Source: Albula goreensis (lineage: Eukaryota; Chordata; Actinopteri; Albuliformes; Albulidae). From it: a stretch of 64,000 nt of DNA. This document shows, piece by piece, positions 13,401-26,285 of this stretch. Below the pieces are notes generated by a model. The model saw nothing but the letters and a program-made list of their open reading frames with translations. It was not told the DNA's origin and did no database searches. Where the stretch lies: positions 21,902,075-21,966,074 of the forward strand of contig CM040758.1 of assembly GCA_022829145.1 (NCBI GenBank), written 5' to 3'. The first letter of the stretch is position 1, and each line of letters begins with the position of its first letter. A program made the position numbers and the translations under genes.

Positions 13401-16400
13401 GTGTTTTCCTCATGGCTCAACCCTCATCGCATCAGTCAATGTCGAAATCTCCATTGTGTCGGCTTCTTTCTTTCTTTTGGTCATCTTTATTTCGACTACC
13501 GTCTTACTTCATTTACTTGGTTTGAAAGCATATTTTTGGTCTATGTATTTAGTTTTCATTTTATATTTTTGTTTTCCTTTTGTTTTTTTGTTTGTTTGTT
13601 TGTTTGTTTGTTTGCTTCCACCATCACCCCCGAAACCCTTGATTACGTCAACCTGCTCCCAACCCCCACTCCGAAAACAAACAAAATCAAACAAATTGAC
13701 CAACCCGATGAATGAAATAAAACTCCACACCCCTCCCTCACAATCCCTCCAATCAGAGCCCTCGGCGCCCCCTCAGGATGTCAAATGCTCTAGCCCCAGT
13801 TCCACCAGCATTCTGGTAAGTTGGCTGCCACCTCCCGAGGAGTTACAGAACGGGATTATCACCAAGTACTCCATCCAATACGCTGCCACCGAGGGAGAGG
13901 ACCCGCCCACTCGCCAAACTGCCGACCTCCCTCCCGAAACCTCCCAGTACCTGCTGGAAAACCTGGAAAAATGGACAGAGTACAGCGTGACAGTGAGTGC
14001 CCACACGGATGTGGGGCCGGGTCCTGAGAGCTTACCGCTGCTCATCCGCACTGATGAGGATGGTATGTTCCACTCACGCTGCCGCCGTAGGCCAGTAACC
14101 CTCCAAGCCTTGACCTTTTTTTCTGCTAGCTCTCCTCCCCGAATCCTACATTTACCCTCCTTGCACCTTGGCCTTTCCTACTTCTAACTACAGTTCTTCC
14201 TGACGATACTTTTACTCTCATTTTGAACCCAAGTCACTAACCTGGATCCCCTTCCTACATGTCTTTTCAACTTTTGCCAAATGCAGTTTTTTTCTTTCAA
14301 AGCTGAATTCTTTTTTTTTTTTTTTTTTTTTTACTTTTCTCCATGCCAGCTCCTGACAAAATTTCAGTGGTTTGACTTTTTTGTGTCAGAACGATGCAGG
14401 CCTATCTCTCCCCTTCTCTTTACCAACAGTAGTTTTGGGTGTTGGGTTCCGTGAATGACAGTAATTTTTCTATACTCGTGTTTGTATTTTTCAACTTTAC
14501 AAGAAGACGTGTTATCTTGCAGTGAGAGGAATGGTTAAAGCAAGGAATACTTTTTGGCCACCAACAATGTTTTTTTTTAATTATATTTTTGAAACCGTTC
14601 ATTGCCAAATTCTTTCAGGATGCTTTGATCATCAAAGCATCTCTTTTGGCTTTTTCTCGTTAAGCTCTTATTCATTTTTCCAATTTTTTTACCAGTTACA
14701 TTTTTACTTCATATTTTTTAATCCACTAAACTCATTTTTTTATCTGTCTTTTAAAAATATTAGGTCAGACCACAGACCCCTTTTTTTGGGGGGTATTTTT
14801 TTTCCTTGCCATTGTTGATATATTGATGTCATTCAATGCGTGTGATATCAAATATTTTTTATTATTATTTTTTTCCCAACAAAGTGTGACTTTTTGGAGT
14901 TGGCCAGCAGGGGACGGGCTCTGTAATCCTGACCTTTTCTTTTATCCCATGGTGTCCCTTTAGTTCCCAGTGGTCCCCCTCGTAAAGTCGAGGTGGAGGC
15001 CATCAACTCAACGTCAATTAAAGTGATCTGGCGCTCACCGCCGCCTAACAAGCAGCACGGACAGATCCGCGGATACCAGGTGCATTACGTCAGGATGGTC
15101 AATGGGGAGCCGGTGGGACAGCCTGTCATTAAGGACATCCTCATCGATGACGAGCAGGTAAATGCAACTTTTCTCTTCCTCCTTTCCACAGATTCTCAAG
15201 ATGTGACTGTGGAAGACACAGTGCTTCTACTCAGGACCAGAGCGCTCACTACCCATAACATGTTAGGGATATTTTTGGTTTAAAAGCAATATTTAAATTG
15301 CATTTATAGGAATAAAAACATAAAATTTGTGATATAAATTTATGTGCAAAACTCATTCTTCTTCCTCCCCTGTGGTTGTCAGTGTTGTTGTTTTGGTACT
15401 GATTCACTTTAAATGAATACAAAAATGTGCACCAAAGGAAAACAGGCACACTCTATCTGAATGAAATGATCCGAGTTGTTACATAATGAACAGATATATT
15501 ATACACCTCCAGTAACCTCAATTTATTGTAGACTGTTTAGATCATAATCAATTTGCCTTTCAACTGTGTGCACCAGTCCTAGATTTGATGTGTATTGTAT
15601 GACATGCTATTGAAAGAATAGAGTCCACGAAAAATATTTGTGATTCATGAATTCTGAAGAAGCCTTTAAAATACACACTTGTATCGCATCAATGGAGATG
15701 AAACAGTGGTTTTGTTTCAGTACATACACAGGAAACTGGTGAACAAACATTTACTATTACTCACAATGTGTGGGTATAATCTGGCACAGGGATTCAGGGC
15801 AGTGTTCTGGCAATAGAGCATTTAACCTGGGCCGTGTTTTGTTCAGATCCTGTGGGAGATGTTTACATTCCATGTACATGAAGAATAATTCCTAAGGAGC
15901 TTAAGCAATTAAAACGACATTATCTAAAGGAAAACAATGCAACGCATGAGCAGAATTCCTCCACAGGCAGACTCTGAATCATTTAAAATACACAATGGAT
16001 GCATCACACACAATGATTTTTTTCTGCAGGAAATCTGTAGTTAATCCCTGACTGTCTCTCTCTCTCTTCTCTCCATCTTTTCAACCTTCCATCTTCTCAA
16101 TCAGTGGGAATATGACGATTCAACTGACCATGTGAGTAAATTATGTGTTTCTCGAAAAATTGTTTACAATTATCATAATTTCAGCGTTAGCATGGCCAAA
16201 CTCCCCCCGCTTTTGTAAAATTTCAGTAATATAACAATTCAGTGTAACAAAAATATACAGTTTTCTTTTTATATTTTTCTTTTTGGATGGTTGCAGTAAG
16301 CACTTCTGAAACAGTTGTAACACCTTTATAGTGTATACCAACGTTTAGCTTTGAATGGTTTCAATGGCAAGTCTTTGTGCTGTGATATAAACAGTGGTAC

Positions 16401-19400
16401 TTGATGCAGTATGCAGCAGAAATAAGGGCAGCTTGCAACAGAGCCATTAAGCAGAGCCATGAAGCATTCTTTGTCACTGGGAGTTTGGAGAGTCAGCTCT
16501 TCTCTCTAGGCCACTCCACCTCTGAATCGGGCCCTTAGTGTCTGCAGAGTTGTTCCTCTGATTGCTGGGGCTACCGAATTCAAGTGCTCTCAGCATCTAC
16601 TGTCTGATCATGGCCAGTAAACAGTGTTTTGTACATAACCTTGCAGGCCTTGATATGTAGCCGGAAGAAACTCTAGAAAAATATATTCTGAAATATTGAC
16701 TCTCGGTCCTTTTTTTCTTTTTGTATCTCACTCGTTTCATCCTTTTTGTATGATGTGATAGGAGCTTAATACTTAGAGTTCAGAAAACGACCATGGAACC
16801 TGCCCTCTGATGTGCTGGTTCACATGTCAATGAGTGCAACAGTTCATGCAGCACGGTGCATTTGAATTCGAAACTGAAAGACATATGTACCACTGCTTGG
16901 TTACCTGAACTGCATGCTTATTTTGCACCGTTGCATCCGTTCAATTAAATTCTTGGAATAACACCTCCCACTGCCTTCGCTATACCCCACTGATTTTTCC
17001 TCATCCGTGCTGAAAGGAGGAGCTGTAATCACGCAGGGCACTGAAACTCTTCCCCTCTCTGCAGGAGATGATTATATCTGACCTCCAAGCCGAAACGACC
17101 TACTCTGTTGCGGTCGGGGCCTACACGACCAAAGGAGACGGGGCAAGGAGCAAGCCCAAACTGGTCGTCACGACCGGCGCTGGTATGCTACCTTCCTCCC
17201 TCTCTGTCTTTAGCCTGTGATCTGCTGATCAAGGTTTCCATACACGTGTGCCGTGTTGGAGACATGTAGTACAACGCGCTTTCTGAGACATTGAAATGGC
17301 GTATACATCAAACACAATGTGGACCTTTCCCCTTTAGCTATTAGATGGGAAATGGCTCTAATTGCCTTCCTTAATTATGAAAGAAATTGTTATTCTAGCC
17401 AACCACCAGCCTGACATTGGGGCGTGTGAAGGGGTCAAGCCACTTATCCAAAAATGAGTTAGGCCAAAACAAAAAGTCCAGCATTGTGGAAGTATAATGT
17501 TGATTTGATCATTTTTTTAAGTTAACATTTTAAACCTGGATGTATAATTTACAATTCAGAAAATATTGTATGAAACTTACCATCTTCCAGACAAGAAAGT
17601 TATTCACATTCTTCCTGTGTTTGGTATGACATTTTGTGCTCTTTGCCAGTCTATGATGGTAGCGATTACACACCATTGGCTGAATTGTCATGTGCCTGTA
17701 CTTTTCAGTGCCCGAGAAGCCGAGAATCATGATCAGCACCATGGCAACAGGAAGCTCCCTCATCCAGTGGTCCCCTCCCGCCAACACCTTCGGCCCCCTG
17801 CTGGGGTACCGCTTGAGGTTCGGCCGCAGGGGTGTGGACGCCCTGGCCGTGGTGGAGTTCTCAGAGAGGGAGTCGCAGTTCGTCACTAAGGAGATCCACA
17901 AGGGAGCCTCGTACGTGCTGCGGCTGTCGGCCCGGAACAAAGTGGGCTTTGGGGAGGAGGCGGTGAAGGAGATCACGCTTCCCGAGGACGTGCCCAGCGG
18001 CTACCCCCAAAACGTGGCGGCTAAGGGCCCCTCCGCCACCACCGCTCAGATCTCCTGGCTGCCCCCGGCGCTCGCCGAACAGAACGGCAACATCGTCAAG
18101 TATGCCCTGCAGTACAAGGAAGTCACGAGCCCGGGGAGTCCCTCCGAACTCTTAATCATCGCCCCTGAGTCCACTGTGACGCTGGACGGCCTTAGACCCG
18201 ACACCGCTTACGATGTTAAAATGTGTGCGTTCACCAGCAAGGGCTCCGGCCCCTATAGCCCAAGTGTCCAGTTCAGGACACAGCCTCTGGATCAAGGTAG
18301 GATCTCTCCCCTTCCGGCCGCAACCAGGAGCGAGAGAGAGGGAGAGAGTGAGGGGTAGAGCTGGGTGGCAGCATTGTTTTAACACAGCCGAGAGCATAGC
18401 TACAGGTACATCCATCCGAAGGTACCGTACTGTACCCTTCCCTTTGTTCGCTCAGTTGAGTTAATGCCAGTAGATGCTGGTGCTTCAGAAAAAGGTAGGT
18501 AAGGTGCAAGTATTGCGATCTGAGCCACGGTCAGACCAGTTTAAGGGCGGGGTTAGAGGGCTGATACACAGGTAAGATGTCTGTGTTTTTTGTCTGTTGC
18601 ACCTGCGGGTGGCAGGAGGTGACGGCTAGGTGTCTAAATCATCTACAATGCCTGTTTTTTAGCAGTGTTTGCAAAAAACTTTCGCGTGAAAGCAGCGATG
18701 AAGACTTCGGTGCTGCTAACATGGGAGACTCGTGAGAACTATAACCCAGCCCAGCCATTCACGGTAAGGGCCATTGCATTTCGTGAATGAGAAAAGTTTT
18801 ACCGATAAGCTAATGTAAGAATGTGATCCTGTCATTTTTGTATCAGGACATTTTGTATTTTTGAGGAGAAATCTGACAGCATGTGCAAGGTATAAAATGC
18901 GATGGTCCCACAGAAAACACAAAACAGACGTGTTTCAGCACACAGCCTTCCCGAACGCGTGCCGTGTTGTCTGTGGGACCATTACATTTTATACAGTGCA
19001 GGTGCTGCCCAGTTCCTTCTCATTGTAATTTTTCTTTTGGATTAAGCCCTTTAAAGCTTTTGAACACAAAGGGCATCCCGTTTATCTCTTTGATTTTTCC
19101 TTTTTATATCATTCATGAATATAATACAGATGTAGTACTGAAACCTTCGTCACAGCATCACTCTCCCCACATGTTCACTATAGATCCTCTATGACAACGG
19201 GCAGAGTGTGGAGGTGGATGGGAAACTCACCCAGATGCTGATCACCAACCTGCAGCCAGAGACCCAGTACTCCTTCCTCCTGACGAACCGCGGCAACAGC
19301 GCCGGCGGCCTCCAGCACCGCGTCACCACCATGACCGCGCCAGACGTCCTGCGCACCAAGCCCTATCTGATTGGCAAGACCAACTCGGACGGCATGGTGA

Positions 19401-22400
19401 CCGTGCAGCTCCCTACCGTTCAGACCTCCGAGAAAGTCAAGTGAGTTCTGACCGCAGGAATAACTTCATCTTCCTCATCCGTCCACAGGGGTTTTTTGCA
19501 TTAGCCAGGGATACCAGGAAGCTTGCTGTGCCAGTTTGTTGCACAAAAGAGATCTTTCTTTCTACCTTGTTTAGTTTAAATTTTGTTCATCTGTGTTTTT
19601 TTTGTTTACCTTTGAAGTTGTGAGGCAATCAGCTTGTTTTGTCTTTTCAAATGTGTTTGTTTACCAGTCGGCCTGTTTTCAGTCAGCTCTCGGAGACTCC
19701 ACAGCCAGAGACAAGGGCTTTCATGCTTCCCCCTCTGTCTTTATTCTGCTCCACATGACTGGGCCGTAGAGTAGGCTATTAAAAGCCACCTGCAGTATCC
19801 TCAGATCAGCCGAAAACCGTAGCACATTTCCGAACGTGAAATCAGCACTTCAAAAACCGTCTTGCATTTTGATCTTTTTCTCCGCGCCTCAAGATGAGCA
19901 CACGGCCACCCCTGCTAGGAACTAAACTAATTAATTCCCCATTACCCAACCACATTGGTTTCCTGGCTGTACGGGGCTACGCTGCACCCAGCCAGGAAGC
20001 AAAATACTGGAAGAGTTATTATCATCTCACAGCTCAATTCACGAAAATCCTCTTAAAATTCAAGCTCATACCGGGGAGGCTAATTCAGTCTTGTTAAATT
20101 CACTGATCACTTGAATTCACTGATCATGGCTCAGTAAAAAAACCCATATTGAGGAAATAAATTCTAATGAATAAAAAATAATAACACAGAGCACTCATCC
20201 CAAACTCTCGGTTTTGTTTTTGGGATCCCCTCCCATCTACACTTAACTCTGTGACAAAATACTGTGGAAGAGTGGAACAAGATCATCCCGGTTTCCATAG
20301 GAACAGGCCCACCTGTAGGACAGTGAGCTTTTTATCTCGTCTCAGGTATACCTGAGCAGGGCTGGTAGTGCGCTGCTGCCCTATGATTGCATACCCTGTT
20401 CACAACCTCGAAATACCGTGTCTGACAAGGTTATTTCCCCTGCCTGCATGCTCGCCACTGGACATCAGCCTGTTTCCATTCAGATATTTTCAGCGCTGTA
20501 GTAAAGCCCAAGTTTGAATGAACCAGTCACCTGGCTTGCAAGAATATAAGCTTGAATGTTCTTTATGATTTTGTAAAGCAATTCAAGCATTATACAAAAA
20601 ATAGCATCAATTCATTCTGTTCTCTGTCATGACATAACAAAGGCATACCATGTGAAAAAAAATCTGTTGAGTAATTATTAATGTCGCCAAGCTTATATTA
20701 CGTGAATGACAAAAGGAAACATGTGATAGCTGAGATCTATCTTGATCTACATTAGTGTGGCAAATGGATACAGGACTAGTGTTATGTATACTGAGGAAAT
20801 GTTTGTGCTAATTAGCTCAAATGGTGTCTGCAGAAATGCTCAGCTGTTTTGTTGGTGTCAGGTTCAATCAGGCCCTGCTGACTGAGGGTCCCTGCTCTGG
20901 TTGTTTACAGGGGCTACTATATCGTAGTGGTGCCTTTGAAGAAGCGCGGTGGAAAGTTCCTCAAGCCCTGGGAGAGTCCGGATGAGATGAATCTGGAGGA
21001 GGTAGTGTATGTGGGCTGCTGGCCCTCTCAAAGCCGTATTTCACATCATTGAGGAAGTGAGGTCACACTTAATGCACTGTGGCGGGTTATATTACCTGCA
21101 GAAAGGGGAGAGTGCTAATGGACTGCCAGGAATCTTTCCGTTCACATGGAAACGGAGACAACACTTCACAGGAAAACTTCACAGAAATGGGAAGGCGTCA
21201 AATCCATCATGACAATAGACAATACAGAGATGCCCTGTCAATCTCTGTCCTCATTAAACTGGGTTTTTTTCCCATCACTTTTTCTTTGCAGTTTTAAAAT
21301 CAAAATGAAACCAAAATTAAGTAAAATTAATTAATTAAAATCAGTCATTATCATTTCTATTGCTGTTATTTTGCAAACTTATGAGTTAACAAGGTGTTTT
21401 ATAAGATTTTTGCTAGTAATTTAGTCCACCGTTTTCTTCTACCAGCATCTTTTGTGTATACTTAAATGAAAAACATGGTTTTACATAGAGAAACAAGGTC
21501 AAAACAGAATTAGGCTTTAACTTCATAGATTTGATTGTACCAAAACCATAACTTAAGCCCAAAGCCATTCTTAAATGGAATTATTATCTATGAAATTGTT
21601 GTGTATGCATATTGGGATGTCTGGCATATAAAAGTTGACTATTTCTCCAAAGCGTTAAGTATTTCTGCATTTGTGGAAGTCAAGCAGTGGTATTTTTTTC
21701 CCAGTGCCTGAAATGGCCAGGTGGAAGAAAAGAAAAGAAAAAAAAACCTTTCTGTATGTTATCATTATAATACAGGGCTTGCTCCATTGAAAAGCCTCCG
21801 TTTGCCTAACAATGTCCATGCAGGCCCTGTGGATAGTGGTACCACCGGGCCTAATCCGCTGTAGACAGAGAGCAAAGCCTTAATGAGGCAATGCTCATCA
21901 AGTGTAAATGAGCGTAATGGCTTCGTTCAGAGCATGTTTCAAGTTCGTGATATCTCTCCCTGAAAGATGTTCAGGTTCTCTAATACAATCCCTATGCACC
22001 TGCACTAACAACACACATTAAGATAATTTTTTTTCAAGATATAATCCCTATAAAAATGAATTAAACATTTTAACTTAATTAAAGCACAAGGTAATAATGA
22101 CTGTGATTGAGGATTGAGTTCCAGTTCTTCTGTTCATGGTGTGTGTACATTTATTTTCCTCTTTAGGGCTGTGCGCTGCTCCCTCCTCTGAAATGGGTGA
22201 ATGGAGTACTGCAGAGGGGCAGCGGAGGAAAACTTCTCAAGCTCATGTCAAAGCATGATTGATGATAACGCGGTCCCCTTCAGAATTTATGTGTTTGTCA
22301 ATATTTGCTCTCACCTTTCAGAGTTTGCCCAAGGGCAGCGAGTTGAGAAGTAGAAGTAGGAAATATGATTTAAGGCTTTTATTAGACATATGCCTCTTCA

Positions 22401-25400
22401 CCTTTACTCCAAAGCTGCCAGAGACTCTTAGGCCATCAACTGCAAATCCATTTCAGGAATTGTCTTAGTTAAACACGGACAGTGCTTATACAGTTTAGGG
22501 ACCAGCCGATGTGCTGCTATTGATTATTTAATAATGTGATTCTCTGATGAAATACCAGCAGGCTGGTAGTTACATTTTATCAAATATTCAGGGCTCATAA
22601 TATTTGTATGAACAGTCTACAGCGATTTTATTTTTCCATAAACCCATGTGAGAAGATTGTTTTATTTTTTTTCTGCCTGTTGCCAAGACCTTAAAACTGC
22701 CAAGACATTCCATATTGCATTAATATTTGCCCAATTATGATGTACTGTGTATTCACACATTGTAGTCTACATACTCCAATGCATTAATACCTGCTATAAC
22801 TATACATTTTCCCCAAACTGTGGGAAGATGATCTGCATTCAAGGATGATAAAGTGTCTAATAAGGTATCTAATCTAATCTAATTGTACGTATATGAATAA
22901 TCTAATAATCCTGTCTTCAGGTTTATAAATCTCATTAATGCATTCACTGTGTCTTTTATCCCCTTATTGTACAAAGCAGTGATAGAAAGGAAGCCATGAG
23001 GCAGACAGTCATGCACTAATTTTTTGATGTTGTTTCGTCCTGGCATGATGGAAACCGCCTCGGGGTCTTGCCATGTTTGAGTATATATTAGCGTAATGCA
23101 CTGTTGAAATACAAAATGGGTGCCGAGGGAGATAGGCAGTCTGTATTTTTTATTTTATTTTTCAGCCTTATGCGTAGACAGAGAGCCATGAGAGGTTTTG
23201 TTTTTTGTTGTGTTGCTTCTGTTGCACCTAGCAGCACTATTAAAATTATTTTTTGATGATTTGCAGAATTTGGTCATTCTGTTTGCATTCGGTTTGTATA
23301 CTTAATGTGATGAATGATACCTTCAGTATTAATCAAGATGTCACAAATTGCTGAACCCAGAGTTACATTATCCCAGCTCAGTGACCAGACCTCTGTGTTT
23401 TCAAAAACCTGAATTGTGACTGAAACCCTAAACTAGAATGCTCTTAACAGGTCTGAATTATTGCTGTGATTTTTAGAATTTTGAATGCCTGCGTTGGAAC
23501 TTCAGACAGACATAGGTTCATGAAAGTTAATGACAGTCTGAACTTCTGTCTTGAAGCAGTGTGTTGAAAGACAGAGTCTGTCTTGTCTCCCTGGTGATGA
23601 ACAGTAGAGCGAGTATGGCTCTCTTGTTGGTCCTGGAGACATTGTGAGAATCAGTCATGGGGCATGGCAGGTGATGTGATGGGTGACAGTTTTCCCCGGA
23701 GATGAACTCGCTGTCACACTTTAAGATATGTAATGATAGAGGGAATAAGGTCTGAGAGGGCACAGTTGACAGCGTTTTTCTCTCATGGCCTGGAGTCAGA
23801 TATACACTGATGGTCAATCTGCAAGTATGATCAGTGGCAATTGTGAGCCTTATTTCTTTGTCTGTGGAAAAACTATCACCAACACCTGGCCATCAGGAGT
23901 AGGGTCCACACTATCAGTGTAGAAAACAGATGAATTTCTAATCCAAATATGGAAAAATCTGTCAAAATTATTATATTATTTTGTAAATATGTAAATAACA
24001 CATTTTATATCTCCATATGTCAATAACAGACCCAGACACTGATACCTGATAAGGATTGTAATACAAATGGATTTTTTTTTTTATTGTCTTGTTTCTACTC
24101 CTTTAATCACCCCAGGAGACCTGATGTTCACCTTTGTCCTTTAAACGTGGTACTTAGCTTGAGGCCCTGTTCTGAAAGAAGTCAAACTGGAGCTTCTGCT
24201 TTTGAATAAAATTAACAGAACCTACAGGTTCTCTTCATGCGTTGAGAAACCTGATAGCCGTCTGCTGCCCAGGGATTTTGAAGTTACCAGGCCAGTTTCC
24301 TGGAGAATAGTCGGATAGTGTTATTATACCGTAACAAAGCTATGCCACTGCCCTGCGGTGAGGCTGTCTTTTCTGACTGGAGAAGGTCACGCTCTCTTTT
24401 TAAATCAGTGGTCCAGCTACTTCACTTTCTGACACAATAATTTGAAAGAGATGTAAATGTTGGTAAGCTAAGAGACTGTGGACTTGTATGTCCATTATTT
24501 GGGCATTTTTCTTCTTATTACTATGGAAAACAGTTTAAGATGTGCGCGCCATGCTGCTCTTTCCACCGATGCTCTTTCTAATGTAAGCATGGCAGAAGGT
24601 AGCTGGGTTTAGAGAAGAAGGCCTTAGATCAGAGGCGTCATGCATTTCTTCATCAGTATCTGTATTACAATGCGTTTCATAACACTGCTGTTAGTGGAAC
24701 TGAAATATACATTAGACTGATGTACTGAACAGTTGTGTGCTTGTGTTTTACAGTAAATGGGGGTAATGAATTTAGTTGTTAATAATTGGAGACATTTTTG
24801 TTGCCGAGCCCATTTGAACAATCTAATGAAATGAATGCCTTTGATTAAAAAAGTATTGATCTCTAAGCTGTGTAGACTTTAATTACCTGCATTTGAAATA
24901 TTAAGTGCAATTTCAGTTATTTAATTTAATGTTTAATCGATCACATAAAAATTGAAACTAGAAAATGTATTAAAGCTACAGATAGAGTATCTTAAAATAC
25001 AGCAGGAAAAAAAGATGAATCTATATGTATATATAAAGAACCACTTAATTTTTTTTTTTTTTACGAATTCACAAGATTGCACATGTATAACAAGGTTAAT
25101 AGTGTTTATCTTTACCACTTTTAGCCATCTTGTATGTTGCATGTAATAACATGAAGGCTGTTCGAAAATAATACATAATATACAGTAGTAATCCAGATAA
25201 ACATACAGCATGTACATTTTTTCACCAACATTGTGTGATAAAATATGGTCTACAAAAAATTAATGGTAGCAAAAATACCAAGTGGAACTTGTATTTTGTT
25301 TACATAGCTCATTATTCAGAACTGACAACTATAAGTTTTTTGTTCCTAAAAATGGATTTTAGAATGTAGCTATTTTGAAAGTGGTTGATTCTATTACTTT

Positions 25401-26253
25401 TTTCAGCCAGGAATATTTTCTTTGGATTTCTGATCAATACTGATGCATTTTCAATAAGAATGCCACCACCATATAATTATAAAGAAAATTGCAAGGCCTC
25501 CATTTTGTCTGTGTTATTGTTTGCACCTTTCCTTCTGTGGTCTGTGTACGTGAGCAGATTAATAAGTACCTTCAAAATGTTTTATCAATTATTCATGCAT
25601 TTATGTCTTTGTATTCTGTTTTCAGATACTAGATATACCTGTCTGTGTACATACTTTTGCATGGTGTCTCAGAACGGTTGCCATGATGGCAAGCTTTATA
25701 CTGTCATTTCCAAGAGCCCCTTAATTTGACAGAATGTCATTTTAAATATTTTCCCAGAAGCAACACATACTTTCTCCTATTGTATATCAAAATAAATAGA
25801 AGAAAACAGTGCAGCAGTTTGAATAATGTTTGTGTTCACCGTTACTAACCACCACGGAGGAGAGAATGACTCCATAGATATGCAGACAGCACGGCTTATC
25901 CCTATGAGAGCTTTTCACTCATTCATGTATCGTTCTTTTCTTGTATTACTTTTATTGAGTGATGTCATGTTTCTCTCACCTTCCCCAGTTGTTGAAAGAG
26001 ATCAACAGAACCAGCAGAGGCCTTCGGGTGCGTAGGCAAGCTGAGCCCAAAGCTTACATCACGGCCTACTTCAAAGAGCTCCCTACCGAGTTCACCCTGG
26101 GAGACAGGAAGTCCTATGGGGACTTCGAAAACAGGCAGCTCCAAAATGGACAGGAGTATATCTTCTTTGTGTTGGCTGTCCTGGAGATCTCAGAAAACGT
26201 GAGTGTTGACTTTGGTATTCTGTTGGTTTCATCGGTCACCTGTAATTTTATGC

Positions 26254-26285
<32 letters not shown>

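Noticed and set aside
13456-14187. 243-codon frame around FN4 as a separate gene
   Set aside because: Only 13757-14062 is coding; the rest is intron read through, including the TTTG repeat.
17530-17976. 148-codon reverse-strand frame
   Set aside because: It is the complement of the GC-rich FN6 exon and has no resemblance to a known protein.
18877-19007. Foldback as a known microRNA gene
   Set aside because: The arms are longer than a usual precursor stem and the loop is large; I recognise no mature microRNA in either arm.
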